From LC029 sp036676475 (GTDB lineage Bacteria; Bacillota; Bacilli; Aneurinibacillales; RAOX-1): 36,171 nucleotides of DNA. Where the stretch lies: assembly GCA_036676475.1 (NCBI GenBank), contig JAKFCU010000094.1:1-36171 (forward strand), in the 5' to 3' direction. The notes below the pieces were generated by a model that had not been told where the DNA came from, did not search any database, and was given only the letters and a program-made list of their open reading frames with translations. The position numbers and the translations under genes were made by a program. This document shows positions 15,186-24,201 of this stretch, piece by piece (the stretch's first letter is position 1; each line of letters begins with the position of its first letter).

Positions 15186-15374
15186 ATGCTTTCGCTCATA
15201 GGATTTATTCTAATTTTTGTTAGCTTGGCAGGATTTTGTGCAATATTTTCTCTTAAATTCGAAGGCGAAGGAAGTCGTAAAATAAACTTTGCTGCTGGGT
15301 GCATTACTTCGATTATTTTCTTTGTAGTTTCTATTGGTCTATTTTCATTAGGTATTTATCTGGTCTATTTATGA
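15186..15374 (+). CDS. Small two-pass membrane protein between chaperone and tape measure
   Basis: 62 residues: LSLIGFILIFVSLAGFCAIF (first membrane segment), a short charged loop (SLKFEGEGSRKI), then CITSIIFFVVSIGLFSLGIY (second segment). AAAGGAGG (15172-15179) sits 6 bases before the ATG at 15186. Its own terminator follows. A membrane protein here is out of place in the tail operon and AT-richer than its neighbours, so it is probably an acquired gene. Function unknown; superinfection exclusion is one possibility. Confidence 0.7.
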   Translation: MLSLIGFILIFVSLAGFCAIFSLKFEGEGSRKINFAAGCITSIIFFVVSIGLFSLGIYLVYL

Positions 15375-15402
15375 GGAAGCTAACATAGCTCCCTCTTTTT
15401 TT
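15373..15402 (+). terminator. Terminator after small membrane protein gene
   Basis: GAGGAAGCT (15373-15381) pairs, with one mismatch, with AGCTCCCTC (15387-15395), followed by seven T. It lies inside the late operon just before the tape measure gene, so full read-through would need antitermination or partial efficiency. Confidence 0.7.
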
Positions 15403-15423
15403 ATTCTAATTTGAGGTGATGAC

Positions 15424-17976
15424 ATGGCTACTGTAGTCGGTATATCAGCATATTTACAGGCCAAAAACTCTATTTCGCCGGAATTGAAAGATATCATTCA
15501 GATGTCCAAGAACAGCACGAAAGAGCTGCTTCAAATGGATAAGGCCACAGAAGAGTTGGTCAAGGAAATGAAGAGGATGAAACAAGCTGCGGAACAAAAT
15601 GAGCGGTCGTTTAAGAGGGAAATGGATAAGATGCAGCGGGAAACGGAAGACATGAGAAGGCAATTAATGAGTCTAGGATCAGTTCAAGCACAACCAAAAG
15701 TGTCCATCGATGACCAAGCTAGAAGAGAAATCTCGTCACTGAGACAAGAATTAAAATCGCTGGATGGAACCAAGGCTACGGTTGAAGTTGGAGCTAATGA
15801 TTCTACTTCCGGAGCTTTTATAGCAGGAGGTATGGCTGGTGGTATTGGTGTTTATAGCGGGCAAGGTTTGATTGATCAAATTATCTTGGCTACACAGGCA
15901 AATGCGCGGTACAGTTTGCTTGGTGGAACATCAGAAGATATCCTTCAATTTCAAAAGTTGTCCCAAGAATTAAACCTATTAAATCCAAATATAGATCCAA
16001 CTCAAGTGAAGGATTTAATGACACAAGCAATGCGTTTTAACCCAGAAGGCGGTTCCAGTATTACCAGACAATCTCTCCAATTGAATGCGATGCGTCCAGA
16101 TATGGGTGGGGTTGAAGAATTTCAAATGACAATGTTTGCTATGCAGAATGCTTGGAAAGAGATAACCGACGTAGGTCGCTTCGGAGATACACTAGCGGAA
16201 ATCACGCGTACAACTACAGACATACGAGGAGAAGCTCTAGATTCAATTATCGAATATAGTACACAGGTTACAAAATTTCTAGATACTCCCGAAAAATTGG
16301 CTGCCTTAACAAAAGAAATGAATGAACTTTGGTCTTTGGATAAAGGCTTTGATGCTCTAAAAGAAACGACTTTGAAGTTGTACAATCAAGGTGATTTAAC
16401 GAACGTCCTTAAAACAGCTTATGAAACACAAGGAATGAGCTCAGAAAATGCTCAAAAGTTAGCTGGTAAAGAAGCGGGGGAAATCACAAAACTTATCAAC
16501 TCAGGGTCAATAGCAGAACGACAGTTTGCTGTAGGAGCCCTGATGCAACAGTTAGGTAGTATTAAGGATGATAAAGTACGACAAAATCTGCTGAATGAAC
16601 TTGGTGCTGGACCAGGTGAAGACTTAAATACTGAACTTTATGCTAAGCTGATTGAAGCAGCCGGAAGAATTAGTGCAACTGATTCTTCTAAGTATAATTT
16701 GGACGGGACCTTAGAACGTGACTTTAAGACGTTTACTGAAAATGATCCGCTTCGAGGTTTTATAGAAGCTAAAGCGTTACTCGCGAATGAAATGACGGAT
16801 TTAGGTGTCGTTATTGCCCAGGATCTAGAACCATCAATGCAAGCTTTAGCTAGTTTTGCTGTTAAAGCAAAAGGATTCTTAGATGAGTTGCCGCCAACTG
16901 GGACGATAGCTGTACTTGGAGGATCAATTGTAGGAGTTATAGCTGCATTTTGGGGGCTTAAGGTAGCTGTTAATGGTTTAGGGGGGGCAATCATTGATCA
17001 GATAAGAGGTAGACTAGGTGGATCAGCTCCTGATGTTGATTTACCAGAAGGAAAAAAGAATCGCAAGAATGGTGGTGGAGGTGACGATGATCCACCAAAA
17101 CCGAAATACCAATCCCGAAGTCCTTACGAACCAAATTATGTACCAAAGGAACAACTGGAACGAATGAATAAAGGGAAGCCAAGTTGGATACAGAGGTTGA
17201 AAGAAAATCTTGGTGGCAAGTTGTCAAAAAAGGATACTCTAGTTGAGGTTATAGATGATGTGGACTCCTCAAAAGGTATATTAAAATCTCTTGGAGGAGG
17301 AATTACAAGAAAGCTTCCCTACATCGGTACAGCAGTGGGATTGGGTGGAGTTCTCTTGACGGGAGATAAAACGGATCTATTTAGACTTGGAGCTGAAACT
17401 GTTGGTGGAGTTGGGGGAGGAGCGGCAATGGGAGCGATGGTAGGGTCTATCGTTCCTGGATTAGGTACTGCAATTGGTGCAGCTTTGGGTTCTGTCCTTG
17501 GTGGATTGGGTGGAGGATGGGTCTTTGATAATATCAAAGAGGCCATTAACAACAAGCCTGTTCCACCCCCTATAGAACCAAAGGATATCCCGCAGATACG
17601 AGAAAATATCATTCACCCAGCTTGGCTTAAACCGCCAGAAATGGCCCTGTTGCAGGATAAAAATCTTGAGGCATTAAAAAGTTTTAAATTGATTAACAGC
17701 CCTGTAAAGCCATCCACTATACCTGCAATTTCACCAGCACAACCCACCAAGACAGAGACTAAACTTGCTGCTCTTACTGTACAGGCCATGCCCATTACTC
17801 TAAAGGCGGATGGTGTTCTTCAGGATGTAGGAGGTATGCTTAGGCTATTACGGGATCCTTCAGTAAGTAATGAGATTAAAAGAATGATTGAAAAAGCCTT
17901 TATTGACGCGTATGAATCTCGAGGCGGGGCAGCCAAAAGCGGTACTACACAGCCGGGAATGGGGAGTGCCCAATGA
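15424..17976 (+). CDS. xkdO: Tail tape measure protein (XkdO-like)
   Basis: 850 residues. It sets tail length and is threaded in the tube. N-terminal 1-115 is coiled coil (KEMKRMKQAAEQNERSFKRE). The long helical middle includes LFNQGD-like and ETQGMSSENAQKLAGKEAGE segments. At about 495-530 is a hydrophobic segment (GTIAVLGGSIVGVIAAFWGL), and at about 640-700 a Gly/Ala-rich hydrophobic part (AAMGAMVGSIVPGLGTAIGA). At roughly 1.5 Angstrom per residue it predicts a tail of about 120-130 nm. It is the longest gene in the window, and its end overlaps the next start (ATGA). Confidence 0.93.
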   Translation: MATVVGISAYLQAKNSISPELKDIIQMSKNSTKELLQMDKATEELVKEMKRMKQAAEQNERSFKREMDKMQRETEDMRRQLMSLGSVQAQPKVSIDDQARREISSLRQELKSLDGTKATVEVGANDSTSGAFIAGGMAGGIGVYSGQGLIDQIILATQANARYSLLGGTSEDILQFQKLSQELNLLNPNIDPTQVKDLMTQAMRFNPEGGSSITRQSLQLNAMRPDMGGVEEFQMTMFAMQNAWKEITDVGRFGDTLAEITRTTTDIRGEALDSIIEYSTQVTKFLDTPEKLAALTKEMNELWSLDKGFDALKETTLKLYNQGDLTNVLKTAYETQGMSSENAQKLAGKEAGEITKLINSGSIAERQFAVGALMQQLGSIKDDKVRQNLLNELGAGPGEDLNTELYAKLIEAAGRISATDSSKYNLDGTLERDFKTFTENDPLRGFIEAKALLANEMTDLGVVIAQDLEPSMQALASFAVKAKGFLDELPPTGTIAVLGGSIVGVIAAFWGLKVAVNGLGGAIIDQIRGRLGGSAPDVDLPEGKKNRKNGGGGDDDPPKPKYQSRSPYEPNYVPKEQLERMNKGKPSWIQRLKENLGGKLSKKDTLVEVIDDVDSSKGILKSLGGGITRKLPYIGTAVGLGGVLLTGDKTDLFRLGAETVGGVGGGAAMGAMVGSIVPGLGTAIGAALGSVLGGLGGGWVFDNIKEAINNKPVPPPIEPKDIPQIRENIIHPAWLKPPEMALLQDKNLEALKSFKLINSPVKPSTIPAISPAQPTKTETKLAALTVQAMPITLKADGVLQDVGGMLRLLRDPSVSNEIKRMIEKAFIDAYESRGGAAKSGTTQPGMGSAQ

Positions 17977-18557
17977 TTAGGCTATACGGAAAATATCGGT
18001 TGACCTTTCCCGTCACCCCCGGAGAGATCAGGATCAATGGATACGGTAACGATATTGAGACGAACACCACCATTATTTTAACATCCAAATCGAGCATTTC
18101 TGCTGCTCGGTTAAGGTCCATATCATTTGATTTTTTTCTTCCCGGAGATGTGGAGTCACCTTTATTGGAAGTGGATAGATATGAGGGACCAAGACCTTGG
18201 TTAAAGGGATTAGAAAGTATTTCGTGGACGGAAGTACTACTAACCATTGACGAATTGGATTTGTATTGGAACGTTTTGATTGGTCCAGTGGATGGGAGAA
18301 TCACAGGCAGAAATGGGGATTATTTTGGGACGATCGAACTTCCCATATTTGTTAAAAATGAATTTGTGTCCTGGTCTAACTCCAAGGAGCTTCTTAAGCC
18401 TGATTCTATTATTACGAAACAATCCTCAACGCGGCCCAATACATCTGGTAAATCGGCAAAGAAAAATCCTACTTCCCAATCTGTTGTGAATGACGCATTA
18501 AAAGTTATTCAACAAAACAGGATCAAAAACAAGCTTGACAGTGTGAAAGGAGGATAG
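17973..18557 (+). CDS. xkdP: Baseplate/tail-hub protein (XkdP-like)
   Basis: 194 residues. Beginning MIRLYGKYRLTFPVTPGEIR then INGYGNDIETNTTIILTSKS, the XkdP/gp53-like N-terminus that packs against the tail hub. The middle ISFDFFLPGDVESPLLEVDR and PRPWLKGLESISWTEVLLTI also fit. Unlike PBSX XkdP no C-terminal LysM domain is seen; instead a Ser/Asn/Lys-rich tail. It overlaps the tape measure gene by 4 bases. Confidence 0.82.
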   Translation: MIRLYGKYRLTFPVTPGEIRINGYGNDIETNTTIILTSKSSISAARLRSISFDFFLPGDVESPLLEVDRYEGPRPWLKGLESISWTEVLLTIDELDLYWNVLIGPVDGRITGRNGDYFGTIELPIFVKNEFVSWSNSKELLKPDSIITKQSSTRPNTSGKSAKKNPTSQSVVNDALKVIQQNRIKNKLDSVKGG

Positions 18558-18561
18558 TTCG

Positions 18562-19506
18562 ATGAGAGTCATTTATGGACGTGGATCCGATCGCATTGAA
18601 TTAACTTCTTCCGGAATGGAACTGAACTGGTCATCTTCCCGTGGTCAGCTCTCTCAAGTTTGTAATATACGGATAATAAATTCACCCGCATTGGTTAGTG
18701 CGGGTTTTTTGATGCTTTTCGAAGGTGGATTAGAGGAAAAATATCAGATTTTCCATGGACCCATTATCCGTCCAGAGAGAAATGACAAAACAGGTGAGAT
18801 GAGTACCACAGCCTATGAAATTTCATGGTACCTGCAAAAAAATGATGTATCTCGAATGAAACTAAGTGGGGATGCCGGGAAAGAATTAGAACGATTAATC
18901 AGGGCAAGAGGAGTCAATTTTACTTGTCCATCGCTTGGATTTACCTTGAAGGATCGAATATCTGCTCAATCCTACGCTTCCTTGTTTACTTCTATTATGC
19001 AGCAAGCCTATGACAAAACCGGAAAACGATACTTCTTGCAACACACAAGGGATAAGTTGGAGGTTATGAGGGAAGGAAGTAACCGATTAATCCCTGTATT
19101 TCATCCATTTGCAATCCTGGATAGTTCCACAGGCGAAAGCATCGAGCCAGTGTATACGGTGGTTAGAGTTGAGCGGTATAAGGATGATAAAGTAGTTGGC
19201 AGTGTCACCAAGGAGGATGCCAACTTAATTAAAAAAATAGGTCGCATGGAAAAGATCATTGATGCCGGCGAAGATAAGGACCTTTCAGGGTTGGCCAACA
19301 GGCAGCTTGCTAACTTATCGAAGGTTCCTAAAACAAGATCAATTAGTGTGATGCATAATGATCCAGGAGCTGCAAAATTAAGAGCTGGGTGGTTAATCAA
19401 GATTGCAGAAAAAGACGGGAAGATAACGGACTGGATCGTTACAGCATGCTCAGCTAGATGGAGATCACAGAAGTATGCAATGGACCTAGAATTGGAAAGC
19501 AGGTGA
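18562..19506 (+). CDS. xkdQ: Tail hub protein (XkdQ/YqbQ, gpD-like)
   Basis: 314 residues. The hub links tail tube and baseplate. N-terminal ELNWSSSRGQLSQVCNIRII, IFHGPIIRPERNDKTGEMST, TAYEISWYLQKNDVSRMKLS and the C-terminal LRAGWLIKIAEKDGKITDWI are typical of XkdQ. AAAGGAGGATAG lies before the ATG at 18562. The codons at 18681-18707 contain a hairpin-forming CACCCGC...GCGGGT followed by TTTTTT inside the gene, most likely chance. Confidence 0.9.
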   Translation: MRVIYGRGSDRIELTSSGMELNWSSSRGQLSQVCNIRIINSPALVSAGFLMLFEGGLEEKYQIFHGPIIRPERNDKTGEMSTTAYEISWYLQKNDVSRMKLSGDAGKELERLIRARGVNFTCPSLGFTLKDRISAQSYASLFTSIMQQAYDKTGKRYFLQHTRDKLEVMREGSNRLIPVFHPFAILDSSTGESIEPVYTVVRVERYKDDKVVGSVTKEDANLIKKIGRMEKIIDAGEDKDLSGLANRQLANLSKVPKTRSISVMHNDPGAAKLRAGWLIKIAEKDGKITDWIVTACSARWRSQKYAMDLELESR

Positions 19507-19510
19507 TTCA

Positions 19511-19774
19511 ATGTACGAAGCATTGGAACGAATCTTTGCTGGAAGTAGGGAGGGGATCATAGACACCCAAGTAGAATTTGGAACACTGCAAAATCATGAC
19601 CCTGTCACTATCAAATTGGATCTAGATCCGGAACCTTTAGTCAGGATTACAGGAGAGGGAAATGAAATCATATGGTTTAAAGGAAGAACATTTACCGAAT
19701 TAGACATAGGAAATCGATATGCTCTTATCCGCACTTCGAGCAGTGAATATCTCATTTTGGGTGAGGTGGAATGA
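19511..19774 (+). CDS. xkdR: Baseplate protein (XkdR, DUF2577)
   Basis: 87 residues, beta-rich: IDTQVEFGTLQNHDPVTIKL, then DLDPEPLVRITGEGNEIIWF, then TFTELDIGNRYALIRTSSSE. Length and order (after XkdQ, before XkdS) fit XkdR. These small OB-fold-like proteins occupy the hub/spike position. It overlaps the next gene around ATGATG. Confidence 0.85.
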   Translation: MYEALERIFAGSREGIIDTQVEFGTLQNHDPVTIKLDLDPEPLVRITGEGNEIIWFKGRTFTELDIGNRYALIRTSSSEYLILGEVE

Positions 19775-20208
19775 TGTTTCCTGTCATAGATACCGAACAG
19801 ATTTTGGCTAGTCAAGATGAGTTGGGACCCATTCCCTGGACATATAAATTTGATTGGGAAATGAGGCAATTTAAGAAGGGTTCAGATGGTAGATATCTAA
19901 AGACGAAAACATATGCTGAGTATTTAGAGGAAATCAGTAAAAAAATTATTAATACACGCCGGTTTCAGTATCCTATTTACTCTGGTCAAGTTGGCGTGGA
20001 ATATTTTGATTATCGTGGTATGCTTCCCAAGCAGGTTTCTCTCAATGTGATAAAAGCAGATGTTGAAGACGCTTTACAAGCTCACATAGAAATTGAAAAG
20101 GCAACCGTCATAGATATTCGGTTTGAAGGTAATAAGGTCCTTTATTCTTTTGAAGTGATAGGAATTAGAGGCAATACCAGGGTGGTGATAGATGTATGGC
20201 GCCGATAG
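19774..20208 (+). CDS. xkdS: Baseplate wedge protein (XkdS, DUF2634, gp25-like)
   Basis: 144 residues. It has the gp25/XkdS look: ELGPIPWTYKFDWEMRQFKK, then AYAEYL-like AEYLEEISKKIINTRRFQYP, YSGQVGVEYFDYRG, and a C-terminal beta region VIDIRFEGNKVLYSFEVIG. gp25-like proteins act where the sheath meets the baseplate. An ATG three bases earlier (19771) is equally possible; GAGGTGG lies just upstream. Confidence 0.88.
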   Translation: MFPVIDTEQILASQDELGPIPWTYKFDWEMRQFKKGSDGRYLKTKTYAEYLEEISKKIINTRRFQYPIYSGQVGVEYFDYRGMLPKQVSLNVIKADVEDALQAHIEIEKATVIDIRFEGNKVLYSFEVIGIRGNTRVVIDVWRR

Positions 20209-21011
20209 AAAAACCGGACATGCCTATTTTAAGGGAATCGGCAAATGAAATTTATCAACGTATGGTAAATAGAGCTGTCGCACTGGCCCAAACTAGAGGC
20301 CAAACACCTCCAGCGGTCGAAGAAGGAGAGTTTTTTTATGATTTGTGGTACCCGGTTGCGGAGGAAATAAGTGAACAGCAGCAACTCTTGGAATATGCTT
20401 TTCTTCAAGGTTTTTTACCATGGGCGGACGGTGAATATTTAGATGCTCATGGTGAACTCATAGGGTTGGTTAGAAAAGAGTTGGAAGAAGATGATCCATA
20501 TAGGGAGCGATTAATAGAAAGGGCTAGAACGGAAGAAGGGAATGGAAGGTCACTAGATTATGAAAGTTGGGCTCTTGCTGTTAATGGGGTTGGAAGTGCA
20601 ATCGCCATAGAAAAAGAAAGAAATGATGTGTCCATAGATATTTACATCACGGATCCTCTTGGCCAACCAGCAACTTTGGAGTTTTGTCAGCAAGTCAGAG
20701 ATTCTCTCGAATCAAAACGAATTGCCGGTCACGATTTGAAAGTTAATCCAGCTACGATTTTTGTAGTCAATGTGACGGTACGTCTCATTTTAGTAGAGGG
20801 TTCAGACATAAATATGGTGCAGGATTTGATTGCTAAAGAAATAAACAACTATATTCGAGGGCGTACTACGATTGTTTATCAACAAGTAGGTACGCTCTTT
20901 TTTGTTGATGGAGTATCCGACTATGCCGATTATACGTTGAATGGAGGGAATGTAAATATTGTGGTTCCTGTTAATACAGTTCCGGTACTTAGTTTGGTGA
21001 TCACAACATGA
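20196..21011 (+). CDS. xkdT: Baseplate assembly protein J (XkdT-like)
   Basis: 271 residues. A baseplate-J/gp47-type wedge protein. Recognisable: VEEGEFFYDLWYPVAEEISE, QGFLPWADGEYLDAHGELIG, RLIERARTEEGNGRSLDYES, WALAVNGVGSAIAIEKERND, and a C-terminal IAKEINNYIRGRTTIVYQQV region. It overlaps XkdS by 13 bases and the following gene by 4. Confidence 0.92.
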   Translation: MAPIEKPDMPILRESANEIYQRMVNRAVALAQTRGQTPPAVEEGEFFYDLWYPVAEEISEQQQLLEYAFLQGFLPWADGEYLDAHGELIGLVRKELEEDDPYRERLIERARTEEGNGRSLDYESWALAVNGVGSAIAIEKERNDVSIDIYITDPLGQPATLEFCQQVRDSLESKRIAGHDLKVNPATIFVVNVTVRLILVEGSDINMVQDLIAKEINNYIRGRTTIVYQQVGTLFFVDGVSDYADYTLNGGNVNIVVPVNTVPVLSLVITT

Positions 21012-21658
21012 TTAAAGAAAAATATAGATTAATGCTTCCGACCTACTGGTATGAAAATGAAGTGGCAGAATATCATTTCGAGGGTGTTGGGGGTGAAACG
21101 GATTTACAAATAACGAATGTTTCAGAATTAGGGAAACAGTTGATTTTGAAAACTGCTACTTATTCGTTAGATGTTTGGGAATGGGTATTCTTCGGTCGAA
21201 CTCAAATCGGTTCGCATGATAAAAGGAGAATGCTCGTTAGGAACAAGTATCGAACCAAAGCGCGCTTTACTCTACCTACTTTACGTTCGCTAGGAAGAGA
21301 ATATGGAGATCTTAAAGATGTAACCGAAGATTTTTTGAACAAAGTGATTATGTTTGAATTTATCAATTCGAAACATATAGATCTTCCCCAATTAAAGGAG
21401 CAGTTCAATTATCTTCGTCCCGTTCATGTTGTTAAAAATCAGGCAACCGTTATGAACCCTACAAATTCCATTGGTATGAATCCTTCTGTTCGTTCATTCG
21501 GAATCGATTATCCTAGAACGAATACATTTATTGCGATGGATGAAAAGCAGAAAGGAAGAATTTTTAAAGAACCAATGTCTGTAAAAGGAAATATTCGTAT
21601 CCACGATGTCCCGTATCCTATATGTGGGACTTTTTCGTGTACTCCAGAGGAGGTGTAA
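21008..21658 (+). CDS. xkdU: Baseplate/tail protein (XkdU/YmfQ-like, DUF2313)
   Basis: 216 residues. The family forms part of the outer baseplate wedge. N-terminal KEKYRLMLPTYWYENEVAEY, then LDVWEWVFFGRTQIGSHDKR, TLRSLGREYGDLKDVTEDFL and the C-terminal domain carry the match; the middle (LKEQFNYLRPVHVVKNQA) is typical. It comes right after the baseplate J gene, as in PBSX. Confidence 0.85.
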   Translation: MIKEKYRLMLPTYWYENEVAEYHFEGVGGETDLQITNVSELGKQLILKTATYSLDVWEWVFFGRTQIGSHDKRRMLVRNKYRTKARFTLPTLRSLGREYGDLKDVTEDFLNKVIMFEFINSKHIDLPQLKEQFNYLRPVHVVKNQATVMNPTNSIGMNPSVRSFGIDYPRTNTFIAMDEKQKGRIFKEPMSVKGNIRIHDVPYPICGTFSCTPEEV

Positions 21659-21661
21659 TGG

Positions 21662-21979
21662 ATGGCTGGAGAGACAATATTGCAGGAAGTATTCCTTCTA
21701 TGGATCCGCGATCAAGCCAGCGGGCACATTGCCAGTGGAATCGTGAAAGTAGATGGTATAGAGCAGCCGCATCCTATTTTTAAAACTATCATTAATGGGA
21801 TGAAAATCACTAAATATATCTATCTGGATGATACGGAGGGGCTGGGCACCATCCAGGAAGCCGTTCTTCTAGATACTGAAGGAAATCGATTAGCTATAAA
21901 GCCGGTAAGCATCACCAAAGATGATACAGGCTTATTAATTGCTTTCGAGTTTGAGATCAAAGTAGAGGTGAGTGCATAA
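21662..21979 (+). CDS. Small tail protein between baseplate and fibre genes
   Basis: 105 residues, beta-rich: ILQEVFLLWIRDQASGHIAS, then MKITKYIYLDDTEGLGTIQE, then LDTEGNRLAIKPVSITKDD. It has a GGAGGTG ribosome site and overlaps the tail fibre gene by one base (TAATG). In related phages a protein of this size between XkdU and the fibre is usually a fibre-attachment or tail protein of unknown role; I do not recognise a named family. Confidence 0.75.
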   Translation: MAGETILQEVFLLWIRDQASGHIASGIVKVDGIEQPHPIFKTIINGMKITKYIYLDDTEGLGTIQEAVLLDTEGNRLAIKPVSITKDDTGLLIAFEFEIKVEVSA

Positions 21980-22827
21980 TGGCAGATGAAACAACCTATT
22001 CTCCTACCGAATGGCTCGATCAGATTGATGATCCTATAACTGGTGAAGAGGTACAGAAAGGGACCAAATTCTCAGCAACAAGGATGAACAAAATAGAGGG
22101 TGGAATAGCCCAAGCTCACGACAAAATTGGAATTTTATCAGAAAGATTTAAACTACCTAGTGGAAAGAAATTCGGGATTGTGGCAGGGGTGATTCGTAAT
22201 CAAGGTTCAGGATGGGCATTGATTAACGATGGAACAGACGGATTGATGGGTGGACATCGTCCGTTAAATATCGATTCCATTGAATATGATGCGGTTCAAC
22301 AACGGATTAAAGTGAATTACCCAACATTAGGCGCTAAGAAGGTTATTTCATTTGCTGCCGTTCCAGATGAAACGTTTGCTGTAAATGGATTTCAATTCGG
22401 ATGTTCAGTAGCACCTGATTATTGCACTATTAATATTGGTAAGCCTGCTCCTATTATTTCCGCAAGAGTTTATTACAATGGTTCAGCGTGGGTAGTGGAA
22501 GGTAAAAGTGGGGATGGAGCGTTAGCGGCTACCCCTTGGTCTGGAACAGCGGTAAGGGTAACACATGCATCTATCCCTGAAGCCTATCCGATGGTTTGCC
22601 CTTTTGGGAGTTCTACTTATCGTCCTGTCATTGATGCTGTGACAGATGGACAAACGAACATTAAGTTTTTAGATAGTTCGGGTTCTGTTGTCACAACTCC
22701 TGACACAAATATGGATTGCTTTTTGTACCGTGGAACTGGATCGATAAAAAAAGTTGATCCGAACACAATAACAGATGCACTTTATCCATGGTCTAATATT
22801 TGGTTATTGGGGATTATGGAATTATAG
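21979..22827 (+). CDS. Tail fibre / receptor-binding-like protein
   Basis: 282 residues. N-terminal YSPTEWLDQIDDPITGEEVQ then FSATRMNKIEGGIAQAHDKI is typical of phage fibre N-termini that join the baseplate. The C-terminal 200 residues are Gly/Ser-rich beta sequence (NDGTDGLMGGHRPLNIDSIE, SGDGALAATPWSGTAVRVTH, GSSTYRPVIDAVTDGQTNIK), suggesting a trimeric receptor-binding head. It ends the structural operon. No separate XkdV/XkdW/XkdX genes are present. Confidence 0.75.
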   Translation: MADETTYSPTEWLDQIDDPITGEEVQKGTKFSATRMNKIEGGIAQAHDKIGILSERFKLPSGKKFGIVAGVIRNQGSGWALINDGTDGLMGGHRPLNIDSIEYDAVQQRIKVNYPTLGAKKVISFAAVPDETFAVNGFQFGCSVAPDYCTINIGKPAPIISARVYYNGSAWVVEGKSGDGALAATPWSGTAVRVTHASIPEAYPMVCPFGSSTYRPVIDAVTDGQTNIKFLDSSGSVVTTPDTNMDCFLYRGTGSIKKVDPNTITDALYPWSNIWLLGIMEL

Positions 22828-22920
22828 GTATAAATTAACATTTAAGGAAGGGAATTTCTATAAGAGTGTTGAAAATAAAGTAGGGAGGAAAGGATTAAGA
22901 AAATAAGGGGCAGTTAGAAT

Positions 22921-24009
22921 ATGAAATACAAATTGGCTTGGTCAACCATGATTATTACAGCATTATTAAGCATTAATAGTAATAGTCTTTTTGCAAGTGT
23001 ATATCCTGACCAAACGATAGATGGAATTATTGATTTGTTTGATGTTGTATCAATCTCAAAAACAGCTCCTACTCAAACAAAAGATGTTATCAATCAATAT
23101 GCAGGAGAAATTTATCCTGAAATATTTATAAAGAAGAGACCTGGTGAAATCAAATTTTTTATAAAAGGGTTTAACCAAAAAAGTAACCGTTATTTAGAAT
23201 ACAGGCTTAAACATTTTATTAAGCCGTTTGATCCAACAGGCAAAGACGAATCTGGAAATGCTAATGTGTGGAGATTGATTGATGTCTATGAGGTTGAAAA
23301 AAAGGGGTCATTTGAATTTGTAGATTTGAATGGCTCCTCAATTATTACAAATGGTGAGTGGGAATGTGCAATAATAGAACAAGGGATGTCAGATTTTATG
23401 GGTGGTAGTATACATGGAGATGAAGTTTTATTTGATGTAGATTTGTTCGTTGACGAGGAAAAGATAGACTTGAATAAGTCTGAAAACATAACTGGAAAGT
23501 CAATAAAATTCATACAAAAGTCAAATCTGTATCGTACCAATACCCAAGAACCGATAGCTGTTCATAATAAAGAATACAATATTAACGCTAAAGGGATTGA
23601 GTTACATCAAGAAATAGAGTGGCTACAAAGTATTAACATCGTTAATTCCTATTTAGCTATGTTACCAATAAAAAGAAAACTTAACGGCAACACTGGAAAG
23701 CAGATTAGCGATTTGGCTTATAGGGACGATGATTATGTGGTTAACGATGTTTCAGAGTCGGGATTTACAGGCGGTGTAAATAAGAGAACTAGAGGGATAA
23801 GAAAAACAAATATTTGGGGGAAAGATAGTGGAATATCGGCAATGGTGGAAATAACGGATAAAAATCTAGATTTACCCAATGAAGGTAACTTTATTCGCAA
23901 CCACCCTGAATACAATAAGATTTATTATGACTTCTCAGGAAAACATTTAACCAAAGTGGGAGAAAAGTGGACAATTTCATCTCGGTATTTATTAACCACT
24001 TTAAATTAA
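22921..24009 (+). CDS. Secreted protein with dockerin-like calcium-loop segment, unknown function
   Basis: 362 residues. A signal peptide (WSTMIITALLSINSNSLFAS, cut near residue 26) is followed by DQTIDGIIDLFDVVSISKT, which resembles one half of a type I dockerin/EF-hand loop (DG-I-DL-DV). The rest is beta-rich without known domain; it contains EIYPEIFIKKRPGEIKFFIK and IAVHNKEYNINAKGIELHQ. The gene is AT-rich and has only a weak ribosome site (AAGGGG). It sits between the fibre gene and the accessory block. A similar short motif occurs in the secreted protein at 28324. Role unknown: possible surface or exclusion factor. Confidence 0.6.
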   Translation: MKYKLAWSTMIITALLSINSNSLFASVYPDQTIDGIIDLFDVVSISKTAPTQTKDVINQYAGEIYPEIFIKKRPGEIKFFIKGFNQKSNRYLEYRLKHFIKPFDPTGKDESGNANVWRLIDVYEVEKKGSFEFVDLNGSSIITNGEWECAIIEQGMSDFMGGSIHGDEVLFDVDLFVDEEKIDLNKSENITGKSIKFIQKSNLYRTNTQEPIAVHNKEYNINAKGIELHQEIEWLQSINIVNSYLAMLPIKRKLNGNTGKQISDLAYRDDDYVVNDVSESGFTGGVNKRTRGIRKTNIWGKDSGISAMVEITDKNLDLPNEGNFIRNHPEYNKIYYDFSGKHLTKVGEKWTISSRYLLTTLN

Positions 24010-24027
24010 TAAGAAACTTTTATTGAT

Positions 24028-24055
24028 AGGAACTACTAAAATGTAGTTCCTTTTA
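24028..24055 (+). terminator. Terminator after secreted protein gene
   Basis: AGGAACTAC (24028-24036) pairs with GTAGTTCCT (24043-24051), then TTTTATT. Confidence 0.8.
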
Positions 24056-24116
24056 TTACCAACAGAGTTCATTTTAGACATTCGTTTTTCAATAAAAGAC
24101 CTTTTTTCTTGTATTA

Positions 24117-24153
24117 AACACGAACAAATTAATTTTTGTTCATTTTTTGTGTT
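24117..24153 (+). terminator. Second hairpin upstream of accessory operon
   Basis: GAACAAA (24122-24128) pairs with TTTGTTC (24135-24141) around a TTAATT loop and is followed by ATTTTTTGTGTTTTG. It may be a terminator or an RNA leader element. A TATAAA -10-like box lies downstream at 24168-24173. Confidence 0.45.
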
Positions 24154-24201
24154 TTGTAGGAAATCTGTATAAAGTGACGAACTATTAGGTGAGGTGATAA
24201 A

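Noticed and set aside
18681..18710. Terminator-like hairpin with T-run
   Set aside because: It lies inside the well-supported XkdQ-like hub gene and splits nothing; treated as chance.
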